A DNA stretch of 64,000 nt from Carallia brachiata (taxonomy: Eukaryota > Streptophyta > Magnoliopsida > Malpighiales > Rhizophoraceae): contig JADCRB010000012.1 in NCBI GenBank assembly GCA_021464245.1, positions 1,717,999 through 1,781,998 on the forward strand. The letters run 5' to 3'. The notes beneath the pieces were generated by a model. The model saw nothing but the letters and a program-made list of their open reading frames with translations, was not told the DNA's origin and did no database searches. Below are positions 35,129 to 54,021 of this stretch, one piece after another; the first letter of the stretch is position 1, and each line of letters starts with the position of its first letter. Position numbers and translations under genes: made by a program.

Positions 35129-36997
35129 TACATAGTGCTATGTTTTTTTCCCACCACGCGAGGAGAAGATAAATCTTTCTGTTTTGTTTTTTCTACTCAG
35201 ACAACTCCGTGACGACAGTGTCCTTAGACATAAGACAGTAAGCCAAGGTTCCAAAGTCAACGCACGGCAGAGTGGCCTGTTGTAGACAGCGGCAGTCCCT
35301 GGCACATAGTACAATACATGTTTTTTCCACATAATTTCACGTGAAAGGGAAATTAAAAAAATAAAAAGTAAAAAAAAATTCATTTAAAACTAAAAAGTTT
35401 TAATTTTAAAAGGGTAGGGAGTGGGGAAAAAAAATTATGTATTATAATGTTAATTTAACTTTTTTACTAAAATTGGTAGCCGTTAATTAATAAAAAAGAA
35501 TCAAGATGGATAAATTAGTTATCTTAGTAAAATGCGAAAGAATTAATATCTTTTTTTTTTCAACATTGATAGAAATGATATTTGTGGGTCAGACAAATGA
35601 AAATTTTAATTTATTTTTCTCATCTCTTAAAAATTATAATCCAAAGTTAATAAAAGCCTTTTTTTTTTTTGAAAATAGGAGAATTTAAATTTAAAATAAA
35701 AACCAATAAATAGACTAGTATCTGAAGAAGACAGCTTCGTGACGGTTTCCTTACAAGAGCGACATCGAAACCAATAAGAGGAACAATCCGCTCAATTGTC
35801 AATTTGTCACTTTAAATACAATTCGCACTCACTCTTCCCATTTTTAGTTCTGTAATAGTAGGAAACTATAATTCTCAAACACGGAGGGATCGAAACTCCC
35901 TTTATTTTTAGTGTTTTGTTCTAAGAGAAAACGCACGTCGACATGGAAAAATAGGAGATGCAGAGCGATGCGTTGCAAATAATTATTTTTTTTTATAATT
36001 AAACACTTAAAATTTACAATATATATATATATATAAACTATTATTTTTATTACAACAAATAAGCATCTGATTAAAAAATAAATTTGACTAGTTACAACAC
36101 GTGCTCTATTGTCTCCCATTTTTTCGGTAACTGTGGTTTTCTTAAAGAAACTTCGACTCCCTAATTATGTTGTTTTCGGCTACTACCAAACACGTAAAGT
36201 TCATAATTAAGTTGTATTTGTACCGAATAAGCAAGCTCCTAAACATGCCTTTAAGTGAGTATTTGGTTCTTCATTTAGAATTTATTGATTATTATTCAGT
36301 TGTGAATAACAGTTTGAAAGGTGTTTGGTAAACAATTTTCATCTTTACTAATTGCTGATAAAGGTAGCTAACAACAGCTAAATAAAAAGTAACTTCAAAC
36401 TATTTTTTTTACTGTTAATTACTAATTAATTTATAATTATCAATCTAACCTTATTTTATTTGGCTTCACTGAAAACCGAAAAATAAGGCCTGACTTCTTT
36501 ATTTTCCTTTGTCTTCTTCTCTCGTTTGTCGTTCCGTCCTTCTGCAATGGTTCTCTCATTTTGCCTTTTGTCATTTGGAGATATAACAATACCAAGCAAG
36601 AAAAAAAAAAAAAAAAAAAAGCCAAAGCCCAAAGCCGTATTCAACATCATTCCTTAAAAAAATAGAAAATATATATAATTTTGGATAAGAACTAAAATTT
36701 TAATTGATTAATAATATATAATTCTTCTTAATCATCTTCTCATCACAATTTATAAAACTAATGAGGTTAAGACCACGGCTCAGAGTAAGAAATGATTTTT
36801 TTCATGTTTTTATTCTTAACAAAGAGAGCACAAATAGTTATGTGATTATTTAACAGCATTTAACTAAATACTATAATATTTTAAATTTTATTTATAATAA
36901 TAATTAATAATTAAAAATAATAATCAATAACAAATAAGTTAAATAGAATCTAAGAAAACATAAATACAATTGTCACCCTACGGCGGACCCACACGGC
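35129..36997. other. AT-rich spacer upstream of EDR1
   Basis: No gene is seen. 36250–36960 has imperfect inverted ends (AATTTATTGATTATTATT near 36279 against AATAATAATCAATAAC near 36916) and may be another MITE. An A-run lies at 36601–36620. Confidence 0.5.
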
Positions 36998-37003
36998 CAC
37001 GTG
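36998..37003. promoter_or_regulatory. G-box upstream of EDR1
   Basis: CACGTG within GGCCACGTGTGC, 370 bp before the EDR1 start codon. A second ACGT word (GCCACGTCACC) lies near 37041. Candidate bZIP or bHLH site; position is the only support. Confidence 0.4.
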
Positions 37004-37372
37004 TGCATCATCTCAACTCCTCACTGGCCCGTTAGCCTTTGCCACGTCACCTCAGCGTAAACTAAACGTTTAATGGCAAATCTGGTAATTAAATGAAAGA
37101 TCATGCCCGTTTGTTTGCCGGCCAAAATATGCACCTCTCCGTTAAGTTTTCCCTCCCTCCGCCCTACCCATTGACGCGCACACTTTCTTCTCGGTTTCTT
37201 CAGTTTTGACTCTTACACAGAGCCAAACACGGAGTAAGAAAGCGAAGGAAACCGCAGGAAAGTGAGAGAAAATTTATTAAAAAAAATAAAGAAAGATAAA
37301 CAAACAAGAAAAGAAAGCGAAGAAAAAAAATTGATCGATTGAAAAAATAGAGAGAGAAACTAGAGAGAGAAA

Positions 37373-45226
<7,854 letters not shown>

Positions 45227-46268
45227 AGCAACTCTCAAGTTCCAAGTGTGAATAACAAGACTATCAGTTTATTGCCTTTAGCAAGGGGCTGTTGTACGAA
45301 TTTTTTGGAAGTGGTAAAAGAAAAATAGAGAAAATTAGAAAGAGGACAAAACCTGCGTTTTGTGTAAGTAATGTACGTAAAGCTGCTGCTGTTGCAAAAA
45401 TTGTAGCAGTCAATTCTGTACAGTTCAATTTATATGGTACATCTGTAATATAAACCTTGTACTTTACGCATGTTTATAACTCATATACACATTTTAAGAT
45501 GAAAATTTGCAAATATGGGTATAGATGATTCCTTCAACTTGTTTTCTTTTTTTCCTTTTCATACGTTCTTTCTTTCTTTCTTTTATTTTTTTTAGTTTTT
45601 TATTTGATACGTGTTCTGTGTTCTTTTGATACATGTTAGCTTCTTTTAAGAAGCTCTTTAAATTTACGAGATAATGGAGATTGTTATTTTTAGACGATGC
45701 CACGTTCCAGGGAAATTGGACATAAAAGCCACAATTCCCCATTGCTGTTTTCTATTTCAGAAGATGGGAGATGACGACACCCCTTACAAATAGGTTTTTG
45801 TTTTTGTTTTTTTTTATTAAGAAATTGATTGAGTTATGAGTTTTTTTTTTATCATAAATTTCATTTATTTTTTTCTAAGATTAAAACTTAAGATTTCTAA
45901 ATTAAAGTCCTAAGTTAAGATTTCTAAATTAAAGTCTTAAGTACGAACAGATATTTCTTGAAGGCATCATATCACATCAATCCTATCTTCTCCAGCACCC
46001 TTTGTGAACTTTTGCTTTCCTCAAACTTCTGTCATTTTCAAGAAGGCCAAATCTTTATACACGCATGAATGTCCATCTCAACGTTTCTGTTGCTATGGCT
46101 TTGCACCAGTACTCCGGACCCAAAAGAAGCAATAGTATTATGATGTGAGAAATACATATGAACGTTTAAATATTGCAAATATATACAAATTGCAGATCAG
46201 CTTATCTTAATATAAATACTATTTGTTGTATACCAAGTGACACTGAAAAGAAAAGTACAAAACATATC
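45227..46268. other. Convergent spacer between EDR1 and the aquaporin gene
   Basis: Holds the 3' ends of both genes. No further gene is seen. A short direct repeat, AAGATTTCTAAATTAAAGTC, occurs twice near 45890–45940. Confidence 0.55.
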
Positions 46269-47815
46269 TTAAATTTTCCCCTCAAGAACTCTTCCAGAAC
46301 AAGGAGCCTTGATCAGCTGCACAATGTCTTGCTCTTCATCCAGCCTCATCACCCCTTCCCTTGGCAAGGTCAAGAAGAAACAATAGTACACTATACCAGC
46401 AAAAAAAGGTCCAACCCAGAAAACCCAAAACCCGTGCCACAACGGACCTCCAACCACTAGTGCTGGCCCTAGACACCTTGCTGGATTAAGGCCCGCACCA
46501 CCGTACCCGGTCCGCCCAGTTGCCATAATCGACAGGAAACCTGCCATTGCATAGGCCCCTGCCGCCCGGGCACAAAACATGGCCAAGCCGAGCTCCTTGT
46601 ACCTTCTCTTGTCGAAAGCCACGGTCAAGATAACGTAGAGCACAAAAAATGTGCATAAAAATTCTACAGCCAATGCAGTTCCTGTGCTTACACCCATGCC
46701 ATTATTGTTGATAATGCACCCACCCAAGAAGTACTTCTCTGTCATGGTATCTTTCATCAACCCCTTGATGAAAAGGGAAGCCATTGTTGAGCCTAGACAT
46801 TGGGCCCCAACATAGAAGACAGCCCGAACAAGGGTCACAGAACCTTTTAAGGCCGAAACGAATGTTACTGTTGGGTTCACATGACATCCAGATAAAGGAA
46901 GAGTTACAAGGATAAACGGGTATATAATAAGGAAGCCCACAATTGGGATTAGGAGCTCGGCTTCAGCCTCGTATGATTCCGTGCACGCGATAACTGAAGT
47001 TGTGACACTGAATAATATGCAGCATGTTGCTACTAGCTCTGTGAGTGCTGCCCTCCACATCTGCAAGACGGGAAATTTACGATTTTTTATTTTAATTGGA
47101 TGGGAAAGGCCAAGAAGTTAACAAATTATGATTTATGCTTGACCAATTTAACTGCCAAACTTTTTTATTATTTGATAATAAAAACAGTCATATCCAGTTT
47201 TTGATTAATTATATCGATTCGATACATGTTAATAATTTAGTTTTCCTGTAATGGACAAATCATGATCCAAAGGCCATGGATTTAACCCTAACACAACTTA
47301 TTTGCTCTAAATTTAAAAAATAAAAATAAAAGAGCTTGACTGTGCAAGATTTTATATTGTGGGGTTTGGAAAATGAGCAGAAATATGCAACCTTACATTT
47401 AAAGTAATTAAAAATATGCATCTAACTTAAGAGTTGGTCCAATTCTGGACCCAAAAAACCATTTCAGTTAATTCACCTGTTGAACAGCTGAACTAACATG
47501 TGTGATTATGAGCTATGTTAATGTTGTTAGTTGTGCAACATGGAAGATAAATTTGATGCTCCAGCTGGCACAAAAAAAAAGTATAGGTGCTTTAATTTAT
47601 GTGTGCAACCAAAGCTGACTTTGGCAGAATCATTAAGCAACTGTTTAGAACAAGCTTATGCATACTTCTGGCCAGAAAAATTCTCGAGTCCCAATGCACG
47701 AAAGGATTATTTGTTTTGATGATTGTCTGCCTTCACTTTTTATTGCCTCACAATTCTCCACCGAACTTGAGAATGCTTGATGATGACCAGCCTCACAGGG
47801 AAGAGCAAAATCCAT
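46269..47815 (-). CDS. XIP-type aquaporin
   Basis: Major intrinsic protein of the X intrinsic protein subfamily, a membrane channel; family members pass small neutral solutes such as glycerol, urea or hydrogen peroxide more than water. Two exons on the minus strand: 47815–47666 (50 residues ending REFFWPE) and 47060–46269, joined phase 0 across a GT–AG intron to give MWRAALTELVATCC. Total 313 residues. The first pore motif is NPT (HVNPTVTF, 112–114) in place of NPA; the second is NPARC (242–246), where the Cys is a mark of XIPs. Six hydrophobic segments can be seen. I chose the upstream exon because the long second exon otherwise starts right at an acceptor and lacks the XIP N-terminus. Substrate cannot be read from sequence. 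Confidence 0.9.
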
Positions 47816-48884
47816 GACTTAGTTGAAAGATCAACAGATACTTTCTATTGGAACAACTTCTTGGTGTCAAAATCCGAGGTACACAATTGATAATATTGTC
47901 TGGCCATAAGAACAAAAAGAATGATGAGTAAAAATCAAAAAATCACCAGTTGTAAAATTAATTATAATGTGTATATGGCAAAATTTTAATATTATTTATC
48001 TCGTAAATGTAAAATAGACTGACAAAATTTACTCATATTTTGTTATATAATTTATTAGTAAATTAGAAATTTGACATTCAATTGACTATGATTTTAACAT
48101 ATCTAAATTGCTTAAACAGCTCATGTCACTAAATTCTGGTTGACATAATTAAAAGCTAGCTAAAACTTGAAGAATGCAAAAATACATACAAGGTGGAACT
48201 AGGCTAGAAACACTTACCAAAAGTAAACAGGATAAGGGGGGAGGAAAAGCAGGTTTCATAAAGTTTAAGAGTGCATTTCTATGTGCTTAATGCACTTGCT
48301 TAGCCACCTGGAAGGCCTAAACGCTATTTATGCTAAGGCTTTGCTTCCGGGAACTTCGCCTTTCTATTTGGTTAGGCATGAAGAGTCACAATCAAGTGCC
48401 AATATGATTATCTTCTAACAATAAACTACTTTGCATTATGTAAGAATCTGGTTTTTGGCGGCAGAGTAAAAACTCCCAGCCAATAGCTTGTGAGCAAAAT
48501 TCCCACCTGAACAACATGAGCATTAAGAATCGAAAATTAACAAATAGGGGCTGGTGGGCATATTATATATGGTATTAGTCTTACATAAAGTTGTGTTGGA
48601 TTTGGGTATCTTTAAATCTTCTTGAGAACATAGTGCTCTTGCTAGGAATACCCTTTCAAAAGAAAATGTTTTGATGCTGCTTTGAATTTTATAAAGATAC
48701 AAGTTGGGCTGTAAATTTGTTTATAATTAATTAAAAGTAAGAATATAGCTTTGTTTTGTTGAGTGCTGGATTGAATTTTGCTTCAATTGACAACTGACTT
48801 CATAGTATTGTCTTGATTGTAGTGGTGAAACGCCCTAGGCTGAAGCTTTGGCTCGCTGGCTCGTCGTCTGCCGAAAGAACTGAT
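47816..48884. other. Divergent spacer between the aquaporin and U1 genes
   Basis: About 1.1 kb of AT-rich spacer, presumably holding the aquaporin promoter. No gene is seen. Confidence 0.55.
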
Positions 48885-48938
48885 CTCCCACATCGAAAAC
48901 TTAAGACGAAGAGACGAGAGAGCTGGCCCTATAAAATA
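48885..48938 (+). promoter_or_regulatory. Plant snRNA promoter: USE plus TATA
   Basis: CTCCCACATCG (48885–48895) matches the plant upstream sequence element RTCCCACATCG at 10 of 11 positions. TATAAAATA follows at 48930–48938, 24 bp before the U1 start. The 34-bp gap between the two elements is the spacing of RNA polymerase II-type plant snRNA genes; Pol III-type genes have a gap about one helical turn shorter. Confidence 0.92.
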
Positions 48939-48961
48939 GAGACTCCAAGCAACGTTAGAAC

Positions 48962-49122
48962 ATACTTACCTGGACGGGGTCAATGGGTGATCAATAAGGC
49001 CCATGGCCTAGGTCGGTGACCTCCATTGCACTGGGGAGGGGTGCCGGGCTAAGGTCTCCTCAAAGTAGGAGAGCCTACGTCAAAATTTGTGGTAGTGGGG
49101 GCCTGCGTTCGCGCGGCCCCTG
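48962..49122 (+). ncRNA. U1: U1 spliceosomal snRNA
   Basis: Pairs with 5' splice sites in the nucleus as the RNA of U1 snRNP. The 5' end ATACTTACCTGG holds the intact splice-site-pairing region. The next parts follow plant U1: GATCAATAAGGCCCATGGCC, CCTCCATTGCACT, and a stem TCTCCTC/GTAGGAGAGCC. The Sm site AAATTTGTGG is at 49083–49092, followed by the 3' hairpin GGGGGCCTGCG…CGCGGCCCC. The 3' end is set by comparison with plant U1 length (about 160 nt). AGTGAAA near 49132 fits the plant snRNA 3'-end signal AGTNNAA. The core elements look intact and the promoter is canonical, so it may well be expressed. Confidence 0.95.
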
Positions 49123-49240
49123 TCCAGTTAAGTGAAAGTTTTATTTCTATAGTGGGCCCACTGAATCTCTAACCCTTTTTCAACGAGTCAAAAGTTTTAT
49201 ATTTGTCGTGGGCCCAAACAGTCTAACGAATGGCGCAGCG

Positions 49241-49277
49241 GATCTGTGGTAGTGGAGGCCTATGTTTACTCGGGCTC
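49241..49277 (+). pseudogene. U1 3'-end fragment
   Basis: GATCTGTGGTAGTGGAGGCC and the following bases copy the Sm site and 3' hairpin of the U1 gene at 49083–49120 with several changes. The downstream GGGCCCATTGAATCTCTGCC also copies GGGCCCACTGAATCTCTAAC near 49155. It looks like an old local duplication of the U1 3' end and flank, about 155 bp away; the 5' half is missing. Confidence 0.75.
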
Positions 49278-50571
49278 AATACAATAGAGGCCAAGTTTGT
49301 TTTTGATTGTGGGCCCATTGAATCTCTGCCTCGTGAGGCCTATTTTGGTGGCTAAGGCAGTCTGACAGGTTCTAATGGCGGCCTGGACGCTCTAACAGGG
49401 TCTAAGGGCGGCCTGGATTGCCTGGACTCGGCTGACCACGGACAAATGTTTGTGTGGTAGCTTCTTTTGGGCTTTTAGGTTTTCTGAGGCCCCTCTTTGA
49501 CGAAAAGGAGAGCGATGCAAAATTATTAAAAAACGATTTACCCAAAAAAAAATATATATATTTAAAAACGAAAGATCAGCGAAAAATTGTTGTTGGCAGC
49601 ACAATCAACACATTAAAACATAAATGAAAACTGTCAGTTAACTAGACAACCAATCTCTGCACCTTCTTTGCCCTCAATAAAATTAAAATGAAAATAATCA
49701 AAAGGACCCAAAAAAAAAAAAAAACAAACAAACAAAAAAAAGGCAATTGAGGCTCTTCAATTTGTCATCTTACCGACCTTGGTCATCTTCCATTTTGCCT
49801 TCTATGTTTCGTTGTCCGAAGCAAGTGCAAATTTCTTAGCCAATAATTTCTGAAAGATAATGAGAGCAAAGCGTAACTGTACGTACTCCAATTTCCACAT
49901 CGAACATCCATTGTAAATGGAATGAAACCAAAAAAAAAAAAAAAGCCATAGAAAACCGTCACTATAGTTTCCTCTTGTTTCTTTTTTCAAAATATAAAAT
50001 ATGTAGTTTAATCAAACTTTGCTGTTATTGGTGTAGGTACTGAGGTCCCCTACGTACAATTGATGCTTAACGCATGCAAACGGTTGATTTTATCACAAGG
50101 TTATACGTTTGAATTCCCATTTAAACATTCATTGAAACTAAATTCTATAAAATTGATAATTAGTTAATAATTTTTAATAATTTTTTACATATCACGAAAA
50201 TGTGTATTTCTTTTATTATTCAGTATAACGTCTTAACTCTCATAATATTTTCAATACAATCTTTTTCAACGAATTTTCTTAGCAAAAAAGAATTGTTGAT
50301 TTTTGTTAATAAACTAAGTTTTTCTTCTCATGAAGGTATATTCTAATAATTGTTAGATTAAAAATAAAGAACATTGTTTAAAAATATTAATAGAAAATTC
50401 AGTAACTTTTTTTTGTTTTGAAAATCACAACAAAAAGTGGGCGATAATTAAATGATGCGAAAAAAACAAAAAGGACAAATTGGAAAACGCATTCTACAAA
50501 AACGACAGTACCAACAATCTTAAACGCAGAGATTACGGAGACAGACGGACAGGCGCAGAGCGCCGGCACGT
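49278..50571. other. Spacer
   Basis: Spacer between U1 and the methyltransferase gene. Repeated words GGCGGCCTGGA near 49378 and 49408. No gene is seen. Confidence 0.5.
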
Positions 50572-52314
50572 ATGGCACTTTCACCGTCGACCACCGCAAC
50601 AATTTCACAAAAGGGGCTGGTAATTACGGTGCCGGTTCTGGTCCTGTCGGCGTCGGCGGCGGCTATTGCCTTGTTCTTGTTAGTATCTTCTCTCTCATCG
50701 TGTTCTTGCCCGCCTTCCACTTCTTCTCTGGAAAGATTGCCCGGCGGTGGAAGCGGCGGTGGCGGCGGAAATCAGGGCGACGGGGAGAGAATATCGGCGA
50801 CAAAAGAGGATATCGAGTGGGTTAAGAATCAGATCCGAGCAAATGGGTTGCACATGCAAGATAATGTTCTTAGAAAAGGGATTAATCCTCGTACTAGGGC
50901 TCAGCAACTCCAAGATCTTGCCCAGTAATTTCTCTCTCTCTCTCGCTCTCTATCTCTTTGGCTATGTTCATCTTTTATGTAATGTGCATGGCAATCTGTG
51001 TCAATTGTGAAAGTTTGGTACTTTAATTTCAGTTTGGCATCTATGAATGTTGAATTAAGGTTCTTTTTCTTTTTGGGGGGGGGGGGTTTTGTGGGTTTAA
51101 TCTGCTGTTTATTCAAATATTGAGTTCAAGATTTACCCATTTGGGGAAATGGAATTTTGTCTGGGGTATGTTTATTTAGACTAGTGCTGCTCCATTGTTT
51201 GCTATATGAGTTATTTGCAAATGGGTGCTATGTATTTGGGGTTCTTTGTTTGACTGGAGGAAACAATGTGAGAACCCATGAGCAATGAGCATATGCCTTC
51301 AAACTTCAGAGAGAGAGAGAGGTGTGGTTGTTTGTAAATGGGTGTTTTGCTGTTGGAGTTCATTCACTGTACCAGCAGGGGAAAACAAATTGAGAATGGT
51401 AATGAACCAGTGATAACCACTCCACGGGGAGAGGCAGAATGAAGGATAACAAAATTTGAACTGTTTCATTTGATTGAAAATCCTTTCTCTTGCTTCTTTT
51501 TTATAGCACTTGAAATCTTTGTTTCATTTGTATGATGTATGATCTTGAAAGGTCTTTGTACGTTAATGCAAATGCAAGAACTTAAAAAGAAAAAAAAAAA
51601 AAAATCTGCAGCCTGATCTCAGTGTACGGAAGAAATCTTTGACTGATTGATGTATTTTCCAGGTTCAAGGGTGTGTCGCACTATGAAGGGCCAGAATCAG
51701 ACAATCACACTGCACTCCCATGTCCTGGTGAGCTTCTTGTAGAAGAGCACCATAGTAACTATGGAGAGCCGTGGGCTGGTGGGTGGGATGTGTTTGAATT
51801 TCTTGCTGAGACTACACATCTGACACCTGACTCACGTGTGCTTGAGATTGGGTGTGGCACTCTTCGTGTTGGTTTGCATTTTATTCGTTATCTAAGACCT
51901 GAGCATTTCCACTGTCTTGAAAAAGATGAGCTCTCTCTATTGGCTGCATTCAGATACGAACTTCCTTCTCAGGGTCTTTTACATAAGAGACCACTAATCG
52001 TGCGAGGAGAGGACATGGATTTCAGCCATTTCAGTTCTGTTGTGTACGATTTGATATATGCAAGTGCCGTGTTTCTTCACATGCCTGATGACCTCGTATG
52101 GGTTGGGTTGGAAAGGTTAGTGAATAAGTTGAAACCTTATGATGGGCGAATCTTTGTATCACACAATATAAAGTTCTGTTCAAGACTCGGAGGTCAAGAA
52201 TGTAATAAGAGGCTGACTAATTTGGGGCTTGAGTTTGTTGGAAAGCACACGCATGACAGCTTACTTTTTAATCACTTTGAAATTTGGTTCGAGTTTAGGC
52301 GGTCTACAGCTTAG
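50572..52314 (+). CDS. Membrane-anchored SAM-dependent methyltransferase
   Basis: Two exons, 50572–50924 and 51663–52314, joined at a Gln codon (CA|G) to give 334 residues with an open frame. The N-terminus has one hydrophobic segment (about residues 15–41, GLVITVPVLVLSASAAAIA) fit for a signal anchor, then a Gly-rich low-complexity linker (about 58–67). The catalytic part has Rossmann motif I VLEIGCGT at 177–184 and a downstream acidic residue in HCLEKDE that could hold the ribose hydroxyls. EPWAGGWDVFEFLAE lies just before. The substrate is unknown; plant genomes hold uncharacterised proteins of this layout. The fold is well supported, the specific reaction is not. Confidence 0.85.
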
Positions 52315-54021
52315 CATAGGGAAAGACTCTTTTTTTTTTTCCACTTTTCTTTTAATTCTGGGTGATTCAGATGCAAAAATTCGGTGAACATGGCTGTTAA
52401 TGCTTGTTTTGTTGCCCGTGATTGCCTCCTGTTTATCTTCAAAGGGCTCCAGCTACATCCTGTTAATTTTGGTGGAAGTAGCTGCATGAGTTGACAGCCC
52501 CGCAGATTCATTCTTTTCTGGTTAGATCATGGATGGAATTAGCCAAGACTGCCAAGTACATGGCCGTTTGGTGTATGTTGCAGAAGAAAGAGAAACAATG
52601 TGACTGATATAAGGGATTCAACACTAATTACTAACTCGATCTCATCTATTCAACCATCGCGGTGGCAAGGCTTAATTTGAAATATGATGTCCATACATCT
52701 TTTGAGATTTATCTTGTATCCTGGTCATTACTTGAAATTGTAAAATATGATTGGAAGTTTTGCTCATTGTTGTACTTCAAGAGACTTAAATTCGCCTATG
52801 ATTCGTGTAAATTTTTCCTCTCTGTGGCCAAGATTTGCCAAGTAATGAATTGCTTCTTCAAATCTCAGCTATGAATGTCTTCAGATCTCGGGGAGGAATT
52901 GCACAAAAGACATTAATCCGGATATCCTTGTGCTTACATGCGTAGTTGTGCGTGGACTGTATTAAAATTTTGACATTGTTCGATGGTGGAAAGACGGTGT
53001 TTGCAGAAGCTACATATGACATGATTAATTAATTGTTTAAATTATGCAACCCACCATTTGTTCTAGGACCCCGTCACTGGGACGGGGTTCGGTGGACGGG
53101 GAGAGACAGGAGAAAGCGGGTCTCGATGTGGATCCTTTTGTTTTTTCGGAAAAACATAACATGCACGCATAAGTTAGTAAAATATGTAGAAGTAACAATA
53201 ATGTGCGCGGCTGTCAAAAAAATTCTGTGCCCATATCTTTGATGGGGCCAACGTCACTCAATCGGTCAATCCTCCCTCCCGTGTCCAGTGCGGCTGCGCC
53301 AACCAACTTTTTCCTTTTTGGAAATCCCACAAATAGTCTAGATGGCTGCAGCCCAAGGCTAGGCGAGCAACAGCATGCATGACGCAATACAAAATAATGA
53401 GCACCAAAAGTTGTGATTTAATAATAGAAGTATCTAATATTATCATATTAAGTCTTAAGTTTAAGTGTTTGTCAGGATAATTAGTAAGATTAAACCTACG
53501 CTGAAATATAGTACGAACCATAATATAACTATTCGGATAATTCGTACATACTATAATCTCTAGCGTAATACTACTTAACAGGACAAACGGCACCCTACCC
53601 TCGCTCTCTCATTTATTTAAATAATAATTATAATCAGTAAGTATAGCTCAAAAAGAAAAGGAATCTCATCAGGAAACAGATTAATTTTTTAAATCTTATG
53701 TTAACGTACCGTACCCCCTGTCAGAAATATGAACACCACATGTGCAAAAGACACCCTGTTGATGGGCAATCAACAATTCCCCATCAAACCTAACCAGATC
53801 ACGCAACAAAAGCGAGTAAGGGACCAAGTAAACAAATAATATTAGTGATCCCAACACACCTAAGCAAACTATGAACCCATTAAAATATACAATGAAACAG
53901 CAGTCACTCCAACAAGCTTTTTTCCAAATCAAACTAAGGTATCCCACACACACAAATCCAAATGCATTTGCCACAGAGCGAAAAAGGGTCACCAAATGAT
54001 TCTTTTCTTTAGCCTTGGATA
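52315..54021. other. Spacer between methyltransferase and kinesin
   Basis: No gene is seen. A GC-rich patch with CCCCGTCACTGGGACGGGG (53070–53088), a short perfect stem-loop, stands out from the AT-rich surroundings. Confidence 0.5.

Noticed and set aside
52662..52874. 70-residue frame downstream of the methyltransferase
   Set aside because: No domain, no conserved motif, and AT-driven composition.
53070..53088. GC-rich stem-loop as a tRNA or other RNA gene
   Set aside because: The perfect stem is short, with no tRNA arms, no A or B box and no snRNA promoter nearby.
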